From positions 78,186 to 142,185 of the forward strand of contig CALXMK010000004.1 in the NCBI GenBank assembly GCA_944389455.1: DNA of 64,000 nt, written 5' to 3'. The stretch comes from an uncultured Verrucomicrobiota bacterium. GTDB taxonomy: Bacteria; Verrucomicrobiota; Verrucomicrobiia; Limisphaerales; UBA1412. A program made the translations under genes and the position numbers. This document shows, piece after piece, positions 63,759 to 64,000 of the stretch; position 1 is the stretch's first letter, and the number at the start of each line of letters is the position of its first letter. The notes below the pieces were generated by a model, which worked only from the letters and a program-made list of their open reading frames with translations, ran no database searches and was not told the DNA's origin.

Positions 63759-64000
63759 ATGAAATACCCGATAGGGATACAGACATTTGAGAAAATTGTA
63801 GAGGGCGGATATGTCTATGTAGACAAAACGGAGCTAGTATATCAATTGACTCAAGAGAATAGTATCTATTTTCTCTCCCGGCCGAGACGGTTTGGGAAGA
63901 GTCTGCTCTTATCAACGCTCAAGAGTTATTATCAGGGGAAAAAAGAGCTTTTCAAAGGATTGGGGATAGAGAAGCTGGAGAAGGAGTGGAAGAGGTATCC
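63759..64000 (+). CDS. AAA-ATPase-like protein, partial (PD-(D/E)XK nuclease-associated family)
   Basis: The window ends inside this gene; 80 codons are visible. MKYPIGIQTFEKIVEGGYVY starts the AAA-ATPase_like module (PF09820 type), followed by VDKTELVYQLTQENSIYFLSRPRRFGKSLLLSTLKSYYQGK. The RPRRFGKS is the Walker A-like signature. Members usually continue for about 500 aa with a C-terminal DUF1703/PD-(D/E)XK nuclease domain; they occur in many copies in gut and PVC genomes and may be defence- or mobility-related. The ATG at 63759 has a good GGGAAGGGGAAG ribosome site. Confidence 0.88.
   Translation, partial: MKYPIGIQTFEKIVEGGYVYVDKTELVYQLTQENSIYFLSRPRRFGKSLLLSTLKSYYQGKKELFKGLGIEKLEKEWKRY

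Overview
The window reads as chromosome of an anaerobic, Gram-negative-type bacterium, most likely from the PVC superphylum and probably Verrucomicrobiota (an Opitutales/Puniceicoccales-like gut lineage is my guess). Supporting signs are outer-membrane proteins (a TolC-like channel and two beta-barrels), a large secreted lamin-tail protein with a C-terminal domain style common in Verrucomicrobiota, a single-chain pyruvate:ferredoxin oxidoreductase (anaerobic metabolism), a GH78 rhamnosidase, and moderate-to-low GC. The phylum call is inference. No rRNA, phage, transposase or CRISPR array was seen.

Layout. 1-5.1 kb: hemC, then minus-strand genes for an ArsR-methyltransferase fusion, an exported alanine-rich helical protein, a methyltransferase and a GlcF-like Fe-S protein. 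5.3-8.9 kb: TetR regulator, TolC-like channel and an orphan ABC ATPase. 9.3-15.6 kb: pyruvate:ferredoxin oxidoreductase and a four-domain lamin-tail protein. 16-18.9 kb: ahcY and metK (methyl cycle) behind a promoter full of TTGATA palindromes, then tRNA-Phe. 19-28.9 kb (plus strand): an extremely AT-rich spacer with an orphan terminator, a STAS protein, GH78 rhamnosidase, SMR exporter, HAD hydrolase, an unrecognised conserved protein, a YjbQ protein, tRNA-Ile2(CAT), and an aldo/keto reductase with a Tat-exported DUF362 protein. 29.0-33.0 kb: a probable replication origin with DnaA boxes, then dnaA-aroA-YczE/YitT-like membrane protein. 33.0-36.8 kb: lipoprotein, hemW, SurA-like chaperone, Nif3.

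36.8-49.2 kb is one minus-strand run: corA, an NtrB-like kinase and an NtrC-like sigma-54 activator that overlap each other, then a GT39-type glycosyltransferase, outer-membrane barrel, Wzc-like kinase, Wza-like exporter, FHA protein, TatD and TcdA. This looks like an exopolysaccharide export locus tied to a two-component system. 49.5-54.9 kb: BspA-like LRR protein, a HlyD/GYF_2/DUF2752 membrane operon with a 19-bp palindrome upstream, and enolase.

55.1-62.0 kb is a complete phosphate regulon, pstS-pstC-pstA-pstB-phoU-phoB-phoR, transcribed leftward and divergent from an alginate-export-type porin. Both sides of the divergent region carry 11-bp-period direct repeats resembling Pho boxes, so the porin may be phosphate-controlled. 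The window ends inside an AAA-ATPase-like gene of the type usually fused to a PD-(D/E)XK nuclease domain.

Most genes are ordinary. The best leads are the methyl-cycle regulator and operator set, the terminator-abutted wzc start, the CorA-NtrBC-exopolysaccharide linkage, the AT-rich orphan-terminator region, the unrecognised gene at 24.6 kb, and the Pho-box-like divergent promoter.
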